DNA from: Rhodospirillales bacterium
GTDB taxonomy: Bacteria; Pseudomonadota; Alphaproteobacteria; Rhodospirillales; JASLQF01
Assembly: GCA_030744625.1 (NCBI GenBank)
Contig: JASLQF010000057.1
Coordinates: 47,726 to 111,725, forward strand
Length of the DNA: 64,000 bases
Reading direction: 5' to 3'
Part shown: positions 36,280 to 45,772 of the stretch, piece after piece
Position numbering within the stretch: the stretch's first letter is position 1
How the letters are laid out: each line of letters begins with the position of its first letter
Position numbers and translations under genes: made by a program
The notes under the pieces: model-generated
The model's input: only the letters and a program-made list of their open reading frames with translations
What the model was told of the DNA's origin: nothing
The model's database searches: none

Positions 36280-36918
36280 GCTGCCCAGCGCCTTTCCGTT
36301 CTCCCGCGCCATCCCGATCAGCGCCCACACCATCCACGGCCGCGCCAAAAGGGGCGCGATGACGGCGGCCGGCCGCAGGCCACCGTCCTCGTCGACACCC
36401 TTCAGCACCCAGGGCGGGATGGCCCTGGCCGCCGGATCGGCGATGGCGCGAACGGCAAGAAACGGGATTCCCGCCGCCGCCGCCATTTCGCCGATTCCAT
36501 GGCTCTCCATGTCCACGGCGACGGCCCCCGTCGAGTCGCGTAATTCCCGCTTGCCGGCAGCACTAGCGAGGACGGTGTCGCTCCCCGCGACCGGTGCCCG
36601 CGTCATCGCCAGGCGCTCGCCAAGGACATTGGCCAGCCCATCCGCCCAGGTTGTGTCGGTAGGTATGTGCCCGCCGTCCGGCGCCCTCACGCCGTCGGCG
36701 ATGACGACCGAGCCGGGCACCAGTGCCGGGTCCAATCCCCCCGCCACGCCGAAGCTGACGAGGCCGTCACATCCCTCGGAGAGAAGGGTTCGGGCAGCGT
36801 TCCGTGCCTGTTCGGCGCCGGTGCCCGCGCATTTCACGGCAGGACGCCGGTCCGCCGGAAGCTCCTTCAAGCACTCGGCTTCGCTGAGCAGGCCCGTAAT
36901 GACTCCAGGGCGTTCCAA
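36232..36918 (-). CDS. hpnG: Adenosylhopane nucleosidase HpnG
   Basis: Purine-nucleoside-phosphorylase-like enzyme that removes adenine from adenosylhopane to give ribosylhopane. Family pattern: SFGVAGGLDPALVPGSVVIAD and AVDMESHGIGEMAAAAGIPFLAVRAIAD. Start TTG 36918 sits immediately after the shc stop (TGATTG), implying coupled translation. Convergent overlap with hpnH. Confidence 0.92.
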   Translation of the reverse strand: MERPGVITGLLSEAECLKELPADRRPAVKCAGTGAEQARNAARTLLSEGCDGLVSFGVAGGLDPALVPGSVVIADGVRAPDGGHIPTDTTWADGLANVLGERLAMTRAPVAGSDTVLASAAGKRELRDSTGAVAVDMESHGIGEMAAAAGIPFLAVRAIADPAARAIPPWVLKGVDEDGGLRPAAVIAPLLARPWMVWALIGMARENGKALGSLRRVASLGGPRLGFG

Positions 36919-38910
36919 TCACATTCCGAACTTGGGGAACTTGGTGTTGCTTTTCCGCATGTTGCGGTAGCGCGCCAGGGTCCACAGCGGGAAGTAGGCG
37001 CTGTAGCCGTGGTAGCGCAGATAGAAGACCCGCGGGAAACCAACGGCGTTGAAGTATTCCTCGTTCCATTTGCCGCCTGTGCGCTCCGCCTTTAGCAGGT
37101 ATTCAATGCCGCGCTTGACGGCCTCGCTTTCTATTTCACCCGCCGCCATCAGGCCGAGCAGCGCCCACGACGTCTGCGAGGGCGTGCTCGTCTTCACTTC
37201 GTCCAGGCGGCGCCGGCGGTTCTCTTCCGACACGTACCACCTGCGGTGATGATAATAGCTTGAGCAGTCCTCCCCCCAGCCGCCGTCGGGACGCTGACAG
37301 TACTTCAGCCATTTTGCGGCCTTTTGGATGTAATGGGACTCCATGTCGACGCCGGCCGCGTTGAAGGCGCTCAGCACCGACCACGTGCCGTACACGTAGT
37401 TGTTGCCCCACCGGCCGAACCAGGAGCCGTCTTCCTCCTGCTCGCGGCGCAGGAATTGCAGGCCGCGCGCCACGCAAGGGTGGTCCTTGTCGTAGCCCAA
37501 CTGGGCGAGCATGCTGACGCAGCGCGCCGTGACGTCGGCGGTCGGCGGATCGAGCAGGGCCCCGTGGTCGGCGAACGGGACGTGCTCCAGGAAATAATAC
37601 TGGTTGTCGGCATCGAACGCCCCCCAGCCGCCGTTCTTGCTCTGCATGCCGATGATCCACTCGGTGGCGCGCTCGATGGCCTCGCCATAGGCCGGATCGC
37701 CCGTCCGGTGCAGGGCCATGGCGACGACGGCCGTGTCGTCGACATCCGGATAGTGATCGTTGCGGTACTGGAAAGCCCAGCCGCCGGGGCGCAGATGGCC
37801 GCGGTTGACCTCCCAATCGCCCTTGACGTCGAGGATTTGCCTGTCCTTTAGCCATTTGGCGGCAGACCCGATTCCGGGATCACCTTTGCCATGTCCGGCC
37901 TCCATCATGGCCAGACCGGCCAGACCGGTGTCCCAGACCGGCGATAGGCAGGGCTGGCAATAGCCCATGCCGTTCTTGAACACCAACAGCTTATCGATTG
38001 CCTGACGCGCGATGACGCAATGCGGGTGATCGCGCGCATACCCAAGCGTATCGAAGGCCATCAAGGAGTTGGCCATGGCCGGGAAGATGCCGCCGAGCCC
38101 GTCCTCGCCGTTGAGCCGCTCGACGACGAAGTCCATGGCCTTTTCGATCGCCATGCGTTCCAGGAACTTGGGAAACAACGGTTCAATCAGGCGTCCAACC
38201 CGGTCCAAGAGGAGAAGGATCGTGCCTAGCAACCTGCCGGTGGGGTTGGTCAGGAAATTTTGTTCCTGTTCGGGCGGCCGGACGAACAGTTCCGCGATAT
38301 CGACGCCGCGCGGATTGCGGGCGCGCGGCTTCAGCGCCGCCAGGACCAAAAGCGGCACCATCACCGTCCGCGACCAGTAGGACACCTTGTCGATGTGGAA
38401 GAAGGGCATCCACTTGGGCAACAGCATGGCCTCGACGCGGATCACGGGCACGGCGCGCCATGGCAATTGGCCGAACAAGGCGAGGGCAATGCGCGTGAAG
38501 ACGTTCGACGTCACGGCGCCGCCGCGTTCGAGGATGGCATGGCGCGCCCAGGCCATGTGCGGCGCCTCGATGTCCTCACCCGTCAATTTGAGCGCCAGGT
38601 AGGCCTTGACCGAGGCGCTCATGTCGAAATCCCCATCGAAATAGAGGGGCCATCCGCCGTGACTGCCTTGAATGGAGCGGATGTAGTTTGCCAGCTTGGC
38701 CTCGACGGCGTCGTCGATCTCGTCGAGGAAGTGGTTGAGCATGATGTATTCGGACGGGATGGTGACGTCGGCTTCCAGCTCGAAGGCCCAATGGCCGTCC
38801 TTGGCCTGGCGCTCGGAGAGCCACTCCACCGCTTCGTCTATATGGGTATCGAGAAGGTCTCCGTCGGACGTCCGATTGGCGCCCAAGGAAACAACGTTTC
38901 TTTCAGGCAT
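36919..38910 (-). CDS. shc: Squalene-hopene cyclase
   Basis: Monotopic membrane cyclase of 663 residues that turns squalene into hopene. The acid motif is VDDTA preceded by Asp (YPDVDDTAVVA), and multiple QW repeats are visible (for example QGSHGGWPLYF, NGGWGAFD, EDGSWFGRWG, DGGWGEDC). Start ATG 38910 (MPERNVVSLGANR) is chosen; the open frame continues to 39372 but that part is Arg/Gly-rich and lies over hpnE. Also called hpnF. Confidence 0.96.
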   Translation of the reverse strand: MPERNVVSLGANRTSDGDLLDTHIDEAVEWLSERQAKDGHWAFELEADVTIPSEYIMLNHFLDEIDDAVEAKLANYIRSIQGSHGGWPLYFDGDFDMSASVKAYLALKLTGEDIEAPHMAWARHAILERGGAVTSNVFTRIALALFGQLPWRAVPVIRVEAMLLPKWMPFFHIDKVSYWSRTVMVPLLVLAALKPRARNPRGVDIAELFVRPPEQEQNFLTNPTGRLLGTILLLLDRVGRLIEPLFPKFLERMAIEKAMDFVVERLNGEDGLGGIFPAMANSLMAFDTLGYARDHPHCVIARQAIDKLLVFKNGMGYCQPCLSPVWDTGLAGLAMMEAGHGKGDPGIGSAAKWLKDRQILDVKGDWEVNRGHLRPGGWAFQYRNDHYPDVDDTAVVAMALHRTGDPAYGEAIERATEWIIGMQSKNGGWGAFDADNQYYFLEHVPFADHGALLDPPTADVTARCVSMLAQLGYDKDHPCVARGLQFLRREQEEDGSWFGRWGNNYVYGTWSVLSAFNAAGVDMESHYIQKAAKWLKYCQRPDGGWGEDCSSYYHHRRWYVSEENRRRRLDEVKTSTPSQTSWALLGLMAAGEIESEAVKRGIEYLLKAERTGGKWNEEYFNAVGFPRVFYLRYHGYSAYFPLWTLARYRNMRKSNTKFPKFGM

Positions 38911-39023
38911 GTCGGTCGAAATTCCCCAAGAAACCCTCTGCCGCGGCTCTTGCCCACGCTTGCGCATCAACTTTTTTGGGCCACTCCCGCGTACGGTCCT
39001 TTTGCCAGAACGTGCTGTCTTGT

Positions 39024-40283
39024 TCAAGTGTCCCCTCGGGACGAAAGGACCATGTCGGCGGCCTTTCGGCCCGAGCACACCGACCCCTCGATGGTGGCGG
39101 GAAGGCCGGTATCCGTCCAATCCCCGGCCAGGAAGAGGTTTCGCCACGCCGTGCGGGCGCCGGGCCGGCGCGCCGCTTCTTCCGGGGTCTGCGCGAAGGT
39201 GGCGCGCTTTTCCTTGACGATCCGGTGAGCCGGCAGCGGTGCCGCCCCGAGATCGAGGGCGCCGGCGACTTCCGGCCACATGCGCTCGGCGATGGCGGCG
39301 GCCGGCTCCTCGGCCAGGGCATCGGCGGCGCTGGCCGTCACCGAGGCGATGTCGCCGCGCACGAACAACCACTGGCAGGTGCCGCCCACCAGCCCCAGAA
39401 AGGTCACGCCCGGCGCCGTCCTGTCGAGCCGGAAGTGACCGTTGACGATGGCCCTGCTATGGCGCGGCGCCACGAGATCGGGAACCAAGTCGGCACTCGC
39501 CGCCGGGGGAACCGCCAACACAACGCTGTCCTCGGGCCCGACACTCAATGGCGCGCCGCCGAATGCCAGCGCCGACACCCGGTCTCCGTCCAAATTCAAG
39601 GCCCGCAGGCGGCGGTTGAGGCTGACCGAAGCACCCCGCGCCTCCAGGAACCGGAGGGCCGGATCGACGAAACCCTGGCCGAGGCCATGGCGCGCGATCA
39701 GCGGCCGGCACGCCGCCTCGCCGCGCCCGAAAGTCTCCCGCAGGACCGGCCACAAGAGGGTGGCGGCGGCCTCCTCGGCGGCGGTATTGAGGACGGCGAC
39801 GCACAGCGGCTCCCAGAAGCGGCGGTAAAGGGCGGTACCGGGGACCAGGCACTGGGCAACGGTGGCCCGCGCACCCGCCCACGCCAGACCGAGCCCCCTC
39901 AGATAATCACCGGCAGCGGTCTCGGGCACGCGGCGCCGGGCGTCGAATATCCACCACGGGAACCACCCGGCGCCCGGCCGCACGGTCCAACGGTGACCCG
40001 TCTTCAGGTCGAGAAACGGAAACGCCGCCGGCTCGGGCCCGGCCAGGCTGTCGGCGGCGCCAATTTCGCGCAGATAGGCTAGCGCCGCCCGGTTGCCGCT
40101 GAGAAGCAGGTGGTTGCCGTTGTCGATGGTGCGCCCGAGGGCCTCGTCGTGGAACGAGCGGCAGCGTCCGCCGGCATGGCCGGCCGCCTCGTACACGCTG
40201 ACACGCTGCCCCGCCCCGGCCAGCCGCACGGCACAAGACAGACCGGCAAGTCCGGCCCCCACCACATGAACCTGCGCGGGCAC
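39024..40283 (-). CDS. hpnE: Squalene-associated FAD-dependent desaturase
   Basis: Flavoenzyme that reduces hydroxysqualene to squalene in the HpnCDE route. Dinucleotide motif VVGAGLAGLSCAVRLAGAG near the N-terminus, GGRCRS, and the C-terminal FAD motif NLFLAGDWTDTGLPATIEG. Start GTG 40283 lies 2 bases after the hpnD stop. Length 419 residues is normal. Confidence 0.94.
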   Translation of the reverse strand: MPAQVHVVGAGLAGLSCAVRLAGAGQRVSVYEAAGHAGGRCRSFHDEALGRTIDNGNHLLLSGNRAALAYLREIGAADSLAGPEPAAFPFLDLKTGHRWTVRPGAGWFPWWIFDARRRVPETAAGDYLRGLGLAWAGARATVAQCLVPGTALYRRFWEPLCVAVLNTAAEEAAATLLWPVLRETFGRGEAACRPLIARHGLGQGFVDPALRFLEARGASVSLNRRLRALNLDGDRVSALAFGGAPLSVGPEDSVVLAVPPAASADLVPDLVAPRHSRAIVNGHFRLDRTAPGVTFLGLVGGTCQWLFVRGDIASVTASAADALAEEPAAAIAERMWPEVAGALDLGAAPLPAHRIVKEKRATFAQTPEEAARRPGARTAWRNLFLAGDWTDTGLPATIEGSVCSGRKAADMVLSSRGDT

Positions 40284-40285
40284 CG

Positions 40286-41149
40286 CTAGACCATCCCGTG
40301 GCGTATGAGAATCCAGACCTTTTCCAGCTTCGACAAGGTGACCGGCTCGGTGAGGCGGCGCCAGCCGCGGCGCGCCAGCCTCCGCAAGACGCGCCGATAC
40401 ACCGCCATCATCATCACCGCCGGGCGCATCTGGCGCCGGTCGCAGGTGGCAAGCAGGGTTACCGCTTCGGCGAAGCGCCGTTCGGTCATCTCGGCGAGCT
40501 CGGCGCAAGCCAGCGCCAGGTTGGGATGGTCGAGCACGGCTGGCAACGCGCCATCGGAGATTCCATGGCGGGCCAAGAGGTCGGCCGGCAAATAAAGGCG
40601 GTCGCGCTCGGCGTCCTCGTCAACGTCGCGCAGGATATTGGTCAGTTGCAGGGCTTCTCCCAGCGCGCCGGCGACGCGGTTGCCCATCTCCTCGCCGATT
40701 CCGAAGACCCGGTTGGACAGCCGGCCCACGGCACACGCCACGCAGTCGCAATAGCGCCGCAACTCATCCATGGTCCCGAAGCGCAAGGTCTCGGCGGCGT
40801 CCATCTCCATGCCTTCGATGACGGCCAGAAAATCCTCCTTGCGGAGAGCGAAGAGGGAAACCGGCCGAACCAGTCCCCGGGTCACGAGCAACGTCGGAGT
40901 TCCCGCGTAAAGCCGTTCGATCTCGTCGCGCCACTCGCCCAGGCTCCGCAGCTTGTCGGCGACCGCCCCCGGCTCGTCGGCGATGTCGTCCACCTCGCGG
41001 CAAAAGGCGTAGACGGCGAACATGGCGCACCGCTTCTCCTCGGGCAAGCGGCGCATGGCCCAGTAAAAGGACGTGCCCGAGCGGCGCACCACGGCCTCGA
41101 TGTACGCCCTCGCCTCGCCGTCCGAAGTCTCGGTTTCGTTCCCGGTCAT
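40286..41149 (-). CDS. hpnD: Presqualene diphosphate synthase
   Basis: Condenses two farnesyl diphosphates to presqualene diphosphate. Both aspartate-rich motifs are present (REVDDIADE and LRDVDEDAERDRLYLP), plus SFYWAMRRLP at the start. Length 287 residues. Tightly followed by hpnE. Confidence 0.95.
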   Translation of the reverse strand: MTGNETETSDGEARAYIEAVVRRSGTSFYWAMRRLPEEKRCAMFAVYAFCREVDDIADEPGAVADKLRSLGEWRDEIERLYAGTPTLLVTRGLVRPVSLFALRKEDFLAVIEGMEMDAAETLRFGTMDELRRYCDCVACAVGRLSNRVFGIGEEMGNRVAGALGEALQLTNILRDVDEDAERDRLYLPADLLARHGISDGALPAVLDHPNLALACAELAEMTERRFAEAVTLLATCDRRQMRPAVMMMAVYRRVLRRLARRGWRRLTEPVTLSKLEKVWILIRHGMV

Positions 41150-41182
41150 TACCCTTATGGATACACCACGCCCGCTGGCCCG

Positions 41183-42375
41183 TCACCCGTCGGCGACGGC
41201 GTCGGCACCGTAGGTGCGTCCCTTCCACGCGCCTCCCCGCCCTCGCCAGTGGCGGCGCGCCGAATCCAAGGTCATCAGGGTGAAGAGCAAGGCCGCCAGC
41301 GGCAGGAGCAGGGCCATTACCGCCGGCTGCCCGTAGAGACGCAGCGTCGGCCAATAAGCGAAAGCCATGGCCAGCCACGCGGCGAGCCCGACGAGCAACG
41401 GCCATGTCTGGCCGGTCACGATTCCCCCGCGACGGCAAAGGGCGGCACCAAGTAGATCACGGTCATGCCGGCAACCGTTCCCGCCAGCCGCCATGCCGAG
41501 TAGCGGAGCTGGGTGAACGCCGTGCGCGCCACCATGGACCAGATTTCCTCCATGCGTCGGTAGGGGCGGATGCCGCGTACCCCTTCCGAGAAGCCGAGCC
41601 AGATGCCTCCGCCGCGCTTCATGTTGGTGGCCAGCGCGCAGTCGTCGATGATGCGGCCGCGGATAGCCTCCAAGCCGCCGGCGGCGGCCAGACCGGTGCG
41701 GCGCGCCAAAACGCAGCCCCCGGCGGCGGCGGCTTGCCGCCTTCGCCGGTCGTTGACCCACGCAAAGGGGTAGAGCTTCTGGAAAAAGAAAATGAAGGCC
41801 GGGATGAGGAGCCGCTCCCACGCGCTTTCGCAATGGAGCCGCGCCATCACCGAGACTAGATCGAGCCCAGAGTCCTCCGCCTTGGCGACGAGCCGGCGCA
41901 GGGTGTGGGGGGCGCATTCGATATCGGCATCGCAGAACAGAACGTAGACGGCCTCGGGAAACTGCTCCTCGGCCCGCTTCAGTCCCTGCGAGAGCGCCCA
42001 CAGCTTGCCGGTCCAACCCGGTTGCAAGGGAGTGCCGGTGACGACGGTGAGACGCTCCGAGCCCCGGCCTGAGCGACGCGCCGCCTTAGCGGTTCCATCG
42101 TCGCTGCCATCGTCCACCACGACGACGGCGAAGCCGCCGGGATAGTCCTGCCCGAGCAAGGCGGCGACCGTCCGCCCCACGCACAACACCTCGTTGCGGG
42201 CGGGAACGACGGCGACCGCTGGCGGCCAGTGCGTCTTCCCGGCGGGTTCAACATGACCCTCGTCCTCCATCCGCCGGTCGGCGCGCCAGAATGCGCCGCG
42301 AAACAGCACCAGCACCACCCACGCCAGCAGGGACAGAGTCGCGAGGACGAAGGTGACGGTCATGACCATGGCCAC
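41183..42375 (-). pseudogene. hpnB: Hopene-associated glycosyltransferase HpnB, frameshifted
   Basis: Family 2 glycosyltransferase with N-terminal helix, VVPARNEV, VVVVDDGSDDGT, LFCDADIEC and IIDDCALA. The first frame stops at 41416 after FAVAGES, about 80 residues short. The missing C-terminal part (GQTWPLLVGLAAWLAMAFAY, then YWPTLRLYG and LDSARRHWRGRGGAWKGRTY) continues in another frame to a stop at 41183. Adding one G to the G5 run (plus-strand C5, 41425-41429) would give FAVAGGIVTGQTWPLL, a seamless family sequence. Either a real one-base deletion or a sequencing error. The start may be GTG 42375, ATG 42369 or ATG 42363; hpnC's TAA lies directly before the GTG. Confidence 0.88.
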
Positions 42376-43254
42376 TTAGATCAGAGTCGAGACCACGCCG
42401 CGCAGGCAGCACCACAGGTATTCCGCCTTGGTGAGCTCGACGCGGCGCGCCAACGGGTCGCGGCGCGCCAACAGCCGGCTCAGGCGCTCGGCAATCCTCA
42501 GGATGGCCGCCGATTCCATGGCCAGACGGCGGCTCGCCAAGCCGCCCGGCAAGGATCGCGCCGGCGCCATCAGGTCGTCGACACCGCGCAGCGCGCGGTC
42601 CAATACCCGGCGCAGGGCCGGACCGGTGGACGCGGCATCGAGGTCCTCGACCGCCGCGCCCTCCGCCGCCATCCAGTCGAGCGGCAGGTACACCCGGTCG
42701 AGTTGGCGATGGTCGTCCTGGCAGTCCTGAAGATGATTGATCACCTGCAACGCCATGCACAGCGCGTCCGAGGCTCCGTAGCCGTGCCGAGAGCCGCCGT
42801 GGAGGTCGAGCAGGAAGCGCCCCACCGGCGCCGCCGACAGGATGCAATACCCCATCAGATCGTCCCAGTCGCTGTAGCGCTGCTTGGTGGCGTCCTGCTT
42901 GAAGGCGGCCAGCAGATCGACGCAATGTCGCGGCGCGATGCCGGTCTCCGCCAGGGTCGCACGCATGCGCGCCGCCTTCTCATACCCCCCCTCATCGGAA
43001 GCCCGGCCGAGCAGCACGTCCTCGAAGCCGTCGAGACGCGCCACCTTGTCGGCGGGTGCCAGCCCGGGATTGTCGGCGATGTCGTCTATGGCGCGGGCGA
43101 ACCCGTAAAAGACGGCAACGTGCGGACGCACCTCGGCGGCCAGCAACCAGGAGCCGACCGGGAAGTTTTCGTAGGCTACGTCCTTGCCCGAGGGTGTCTC
43201 GACCGAGCGCGGCGTGGCGGCCGTCATCCGATGGTGGGCTAGAGCTTCCGGCAC
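42376..43254 (-). CDS. hpnC: Hydroxysqualene synthase HpnC
   Basis: Trans-isoprenyl diphosphate synthase-like protein of about 292 residues, converting presqualene diphosphate to hydroxysqualene. Motifs: ENFPVGSWLLA, RAIDDIADNPG and LQDCQDDHRQLDRVYLP. Start either GTG 43254 or ATG 43227; neither has a strong ribosome site. Part of the minus-strand run hpnM-hpnC-hpnB-hpnD-hpnE-shc-hpnG. Confidence 0.94.
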   Translation of the reverse strand: MPEALAHHRMTAATPRSVETPSGKDVAYENFPVGSWLLAAEVRPHVAVFYGFARAIDDIADNPGLAPADKVARLDGFEDVLLGRASDEGGYEKAARMRATLAETGIAPRHCVDLLAAFKQDATKQRYSDWDDLMGYCILSAAPVGRFLLDLHGGSRHGYGASDALCMALQVINHLQDCQDDHRQLDRVYLPLDWMAAEGAAVEDLDAASTGPALRRVLDRALRGVDDLMAPARSLPGGLASRRLAMESAAILRIAERLSRLLARRDPLARRVELTKAEYLWCCLRGVVSTLI

Positions 43255-43290
43255 CTAGCCGGAAGGCGGTCGCACCGGGGCGGAAGGCGG

Positions 43291-43914
43291 TCATGCGCCA
43301 TTGTTCGCCCTTTTGCTCAATTCCGCGAGGAGCCCGTCGATGGTACCGCCGTTGTTGCGGATGACCGAGGAGAATTCGGAGCGCTGGGTCTGTCCCATGC
43401 TGACGCCTTCCGCCATCACGTCAACGACCTTGAATTTGCCATTCCTGGCCCGTACCCGCCAGTCGAGTTGGATCGTCGAATCGCGCTTGGGCCTTTCCAG
43501 CTTGGACCGAACGATGATGTCCTTCTTCCCCTTGGCCAACACCTTGACCACCTTGAAAACGTCCTCGCTGAGTTCGAGGAAACGGTCCGCGTAGGTGATC
43601 ACGATCATATTCTCGAAAAGGCGCATGTACCGCCGGCGCTGCTCTGGCGTCGCCTTGCGCCAATGCTTGCCGAGCACCCAGCGCCCGATCATGGGGATGT
43701 CAAAATGCTCGGTAAGTAGGGATTGGAAGCGCTTTTGGCGCTCCTTGGCCGTTATCGCCTTGTCGCCCAATTTCTCCGTCGCCTGGGTGGCGAGATCCTC
43801 GATGAACTTGCGCGCCCCGTCCAGGGACGCATCCGCGTCGGCCCGGCTCGAATGTCCAAGCGTCACCAAGGCCACGGCGACCAAGCACGCCAGGAATTGC
43901 CGTTTTGCTATCAT
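43291..43914 (-). CDS. hpnM: Hopanoid-associated MlaC-like protein HpnM
   Basis: Predicted periplasmic Ttg2D/MlaC-family protein with a signal peptide (MIAKRQFLACLVAVALVTL, cleavage near RADA). Family motifs: FQSLLTEHFDIPMIGRWVLG, YMRLFENMIVITYADRF and GKFKVVDVMAEGVSMGQTQR. Location at the head of the hopanoid operon supports HpnM. ATG 43914 starts the signal peptide; the open frame extends to 44064 but lacks any support there. Confidence 0.88.
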   Translation of the reverse strand: MIAKRQFLACLVAVALVTLGHSSRADADASLDGARKFIEDLATQATEKLGDKAITAKERQKRFQSLLTEHFDIPMIGRWVLGKHWRKATPEQRRRYMRLFENMIVITYADRFLELSEDVFKVVKVLAKGKKDIIVRSKLERPKRDSTIQLDWRVRARNGKFKVVDVMAEGVSMGQTQRSEFSSVIRNNGGTIDGLLAELSKRANNGA

Positions 43915-44128
43915 TGCAGCGCCTACCCCGTTTGGCCCCGCCCCGTGCCGGCGGGTGAAATTGTTCATCAGCGTGTCAATCATGGCAAAAACCATCCGTG
44001 AAGTCCACGCGTTGAGGAGACGATTTAGATTCATCAACCGAACTTGACCGAGAACCCGCCGCACCTCCCTCGTTTCCTTGTTCTCGGGCGAGGGCCCGGA
44101 CGTCCCGGTTTGGCGGCGGCATCCGGGA

Positions 44129-45760
44129 CTACGCTTCGCGCGGCGGCCGGTTCAGGCGGGCCAGTGCCGCGGCAAAGCGCTCCAGGGCGGGTGAAATAGC
44201 ACCCCGCGACAGCATCACCTCGATCACCTGGAACCGCCCGCGTTCGGCCACCGCCGCCGCCATCGCCTCCCCCAACTCACGGCGGGTGGCGACGCGCCTG
44301 CCGCGCCCCCCGAGAGTCTCGGCGATGGCCGCGAAGTTCCACCTCTCGAGGTCGTTATAGGCGCTGTCGGGCTGGAAGGTGCGCAGCATCTCCCAGCCGG
44401 CGTTGTTGAACACGATGACGATGGGGTCCCAGCCATGGCGCCGACAGTTGCCGAGTTCCCAACCGGTCATTTGGAAGGCACCGTCACCGACAAGTATCAG
44501 CGGCCTTTCCCCGCTGGCGGCCTGCAGGCCGAGGCCAGCGGGGACACCGAAGCCCATGGTCGCGTAATAGCCGGGCGCCACCATCGGCGTGTGGCGGATG
44601 TCCATGGCCACGAACAGGCAGTCGCCCATGTCGGCGGCGATCGGCATGCGGCCGTGGGCATCGAACGTATCGTTGACCGCCATGGCGATGTCGAGAGGTT
44701 CGATCGGCGCGTCGTCGGCGCCAAGGCCTCGCGGCGCCGGAACCCGCGGCGGCGGTGGCGTCTCCTGGCGCCCTTCGGCGCGGACGAGCAAGGCGTCGAT
44801 GAGGTCCGCCAGGGGCACGTCTTCATAAACGTGGAATCCCAGGCGCACCTGGCGCTCGGCGGCAACGATGGCGCCGCGCATGTCGACGTGGCGCGCCGAG
44901 ACACCGAAATTGGTATCGGAGATGATAACACCCAGAAGCAAGAGCGCGTCGGACTCCTCGACGGCCTCGGTCACCGCGGCGTCGCCGGCAAGCCCCATAT
45001 AGGTACCGATGAGCGGCGCGTGGCGGTCGGCCAAGAGCCCACGCCCCATGAAACTGGTCGCCACCGGCAGGCCGAGCCGTCGCGCCAGCAGCGTGACCTT
45101 GTCCTCCAACCGATAGCGGCGCAACTCCACGCCCACCATCACCATCGGCCGCCGCGCCCGTCCCAGACGCTCCATGATTTCGTCGGCGCAGGCCGCCACG
45201 GCGTCGGCGTCCACCGGCGATGGCGGCGCGGCGGCGACGGTCGCGCACTCGGCGCCGACCATGTCGCGCGGCAGCTCGATGTAAACGGGGCGCGAATCCT
45301 CCAGGCAACGGCGCAAGACACGGGCAATGTCGGCGGGCGCCCGTGCCGCGTCGTCGAGCACCACCTGGTCGCAGCTTACCTCGCCGAAGACCCTGAGCTG
45401 GGAATCCAGGGTCTTTGCCTGGTGGTGGAGAAGCAGGCCCCGTCGCCGCTCTTCGGCTCCCGGCGCGCCCGAAATCACCACCACCGGGCTCTTCTCGGCG
45501 TAGGCCCCGGCGACCGCGTTGACCATGTTGAAGGCACCGGCGCCGTAAGTGACCACGGCGACCCCAAGGCCACCCCGGTAGCGCGCCGCGGCGTCCGCCG
45601 CGAATCCCACCCCGGGCTCGTGGCTGAGGGTATAGAGGGGCAGGATGCCTGTACCCTCGATGACCTTGAAGAAGGGGAGCGCGAAGTCGCCGGGGATGCC
45701 GAATAGCTCTCGGGCGCCATGCGCTTTCAAGGCTTGGAGTAGGGCTTCGGCGAGGTTCAT
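44129..45760 (-). CDS. TPP-dependent phenylpyruvate/indolepyruvate decarboxylase
   Basis: Soluble 2-keto-acid decarboxylase of 543 residues. The N-terminus (LFGIPGDFALPFFKVIE, TLSHEPGVGFAADAAARYRG, VTYGAGAFNMVNAVAGAYAE) closely resembles the Azospirillum phenylpyruvate/indolepyruvate decarboxylase as I recall it. HEP holds the catalytic Glu; the TPP site is LVGDGAFQMTGWELG ending in FNNAGW. It is 12 bases downstream of an omega-transaminase, so it may act on a transaminase-derived or aromatic keto acid. An AAGGGGA ribosome site precedes the ATG. Auxin synthesis is possible but not shown. Confidence 0.87.
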   Translation of the reverse strand: MNLAEALLQALKAHGARELFGIPGDFALPFFKVIEGTGILPLYTLSHEPGVGFAADAAARYRGGLGVAVVTYGAGAFNMVNAVAGAYAEKSPVVVISGAPGAEERRRGLLLHHQAKTLDSQLRVFGEVSCDQVVLDDAARAPADIARVLRRCLEDSRPVYIELPRDMVGAECATVAAAPPSPVDADAVAACADEIMERLGRARRPMVMVGVELRRYRLEDKVTLLARRLGLPVATSFMGRGLLADRHAPLIGTYMGLAGDAAVTEAVEESDALLLLGVIISDTNFGVSARHVDMRGAIVAAERQVRLGFHVYEDVPLADLIDALLVRAEGRQETPPPPRVPAPRGLGADDAPIEPLDIAMAVNDTFDAHGRMPIAADMGDCLFVAMDIRHTPMVAPGYYATMGFGVPAGLGLQAASGERPLILVGDGAFQMTGWELGNCRRHGWDPIVIVFNNAGWEMLRTFQPDSAYNDLERWNFAAIAETLGGRGRRVATRRELGEAMAAAVAERGRFQVIEVMLSRGAISPALERFAAALARLNRPPREA

Positions 45761-45772
45761 CGTTCCCCTTTT

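Noticed and set aside
38911..39372. N-terminal extension of squalene-hopene cyclase
   Set aside because: Arg/Gly-rich and overlapping the end of hpnE; family N-terminus starts at 38910.
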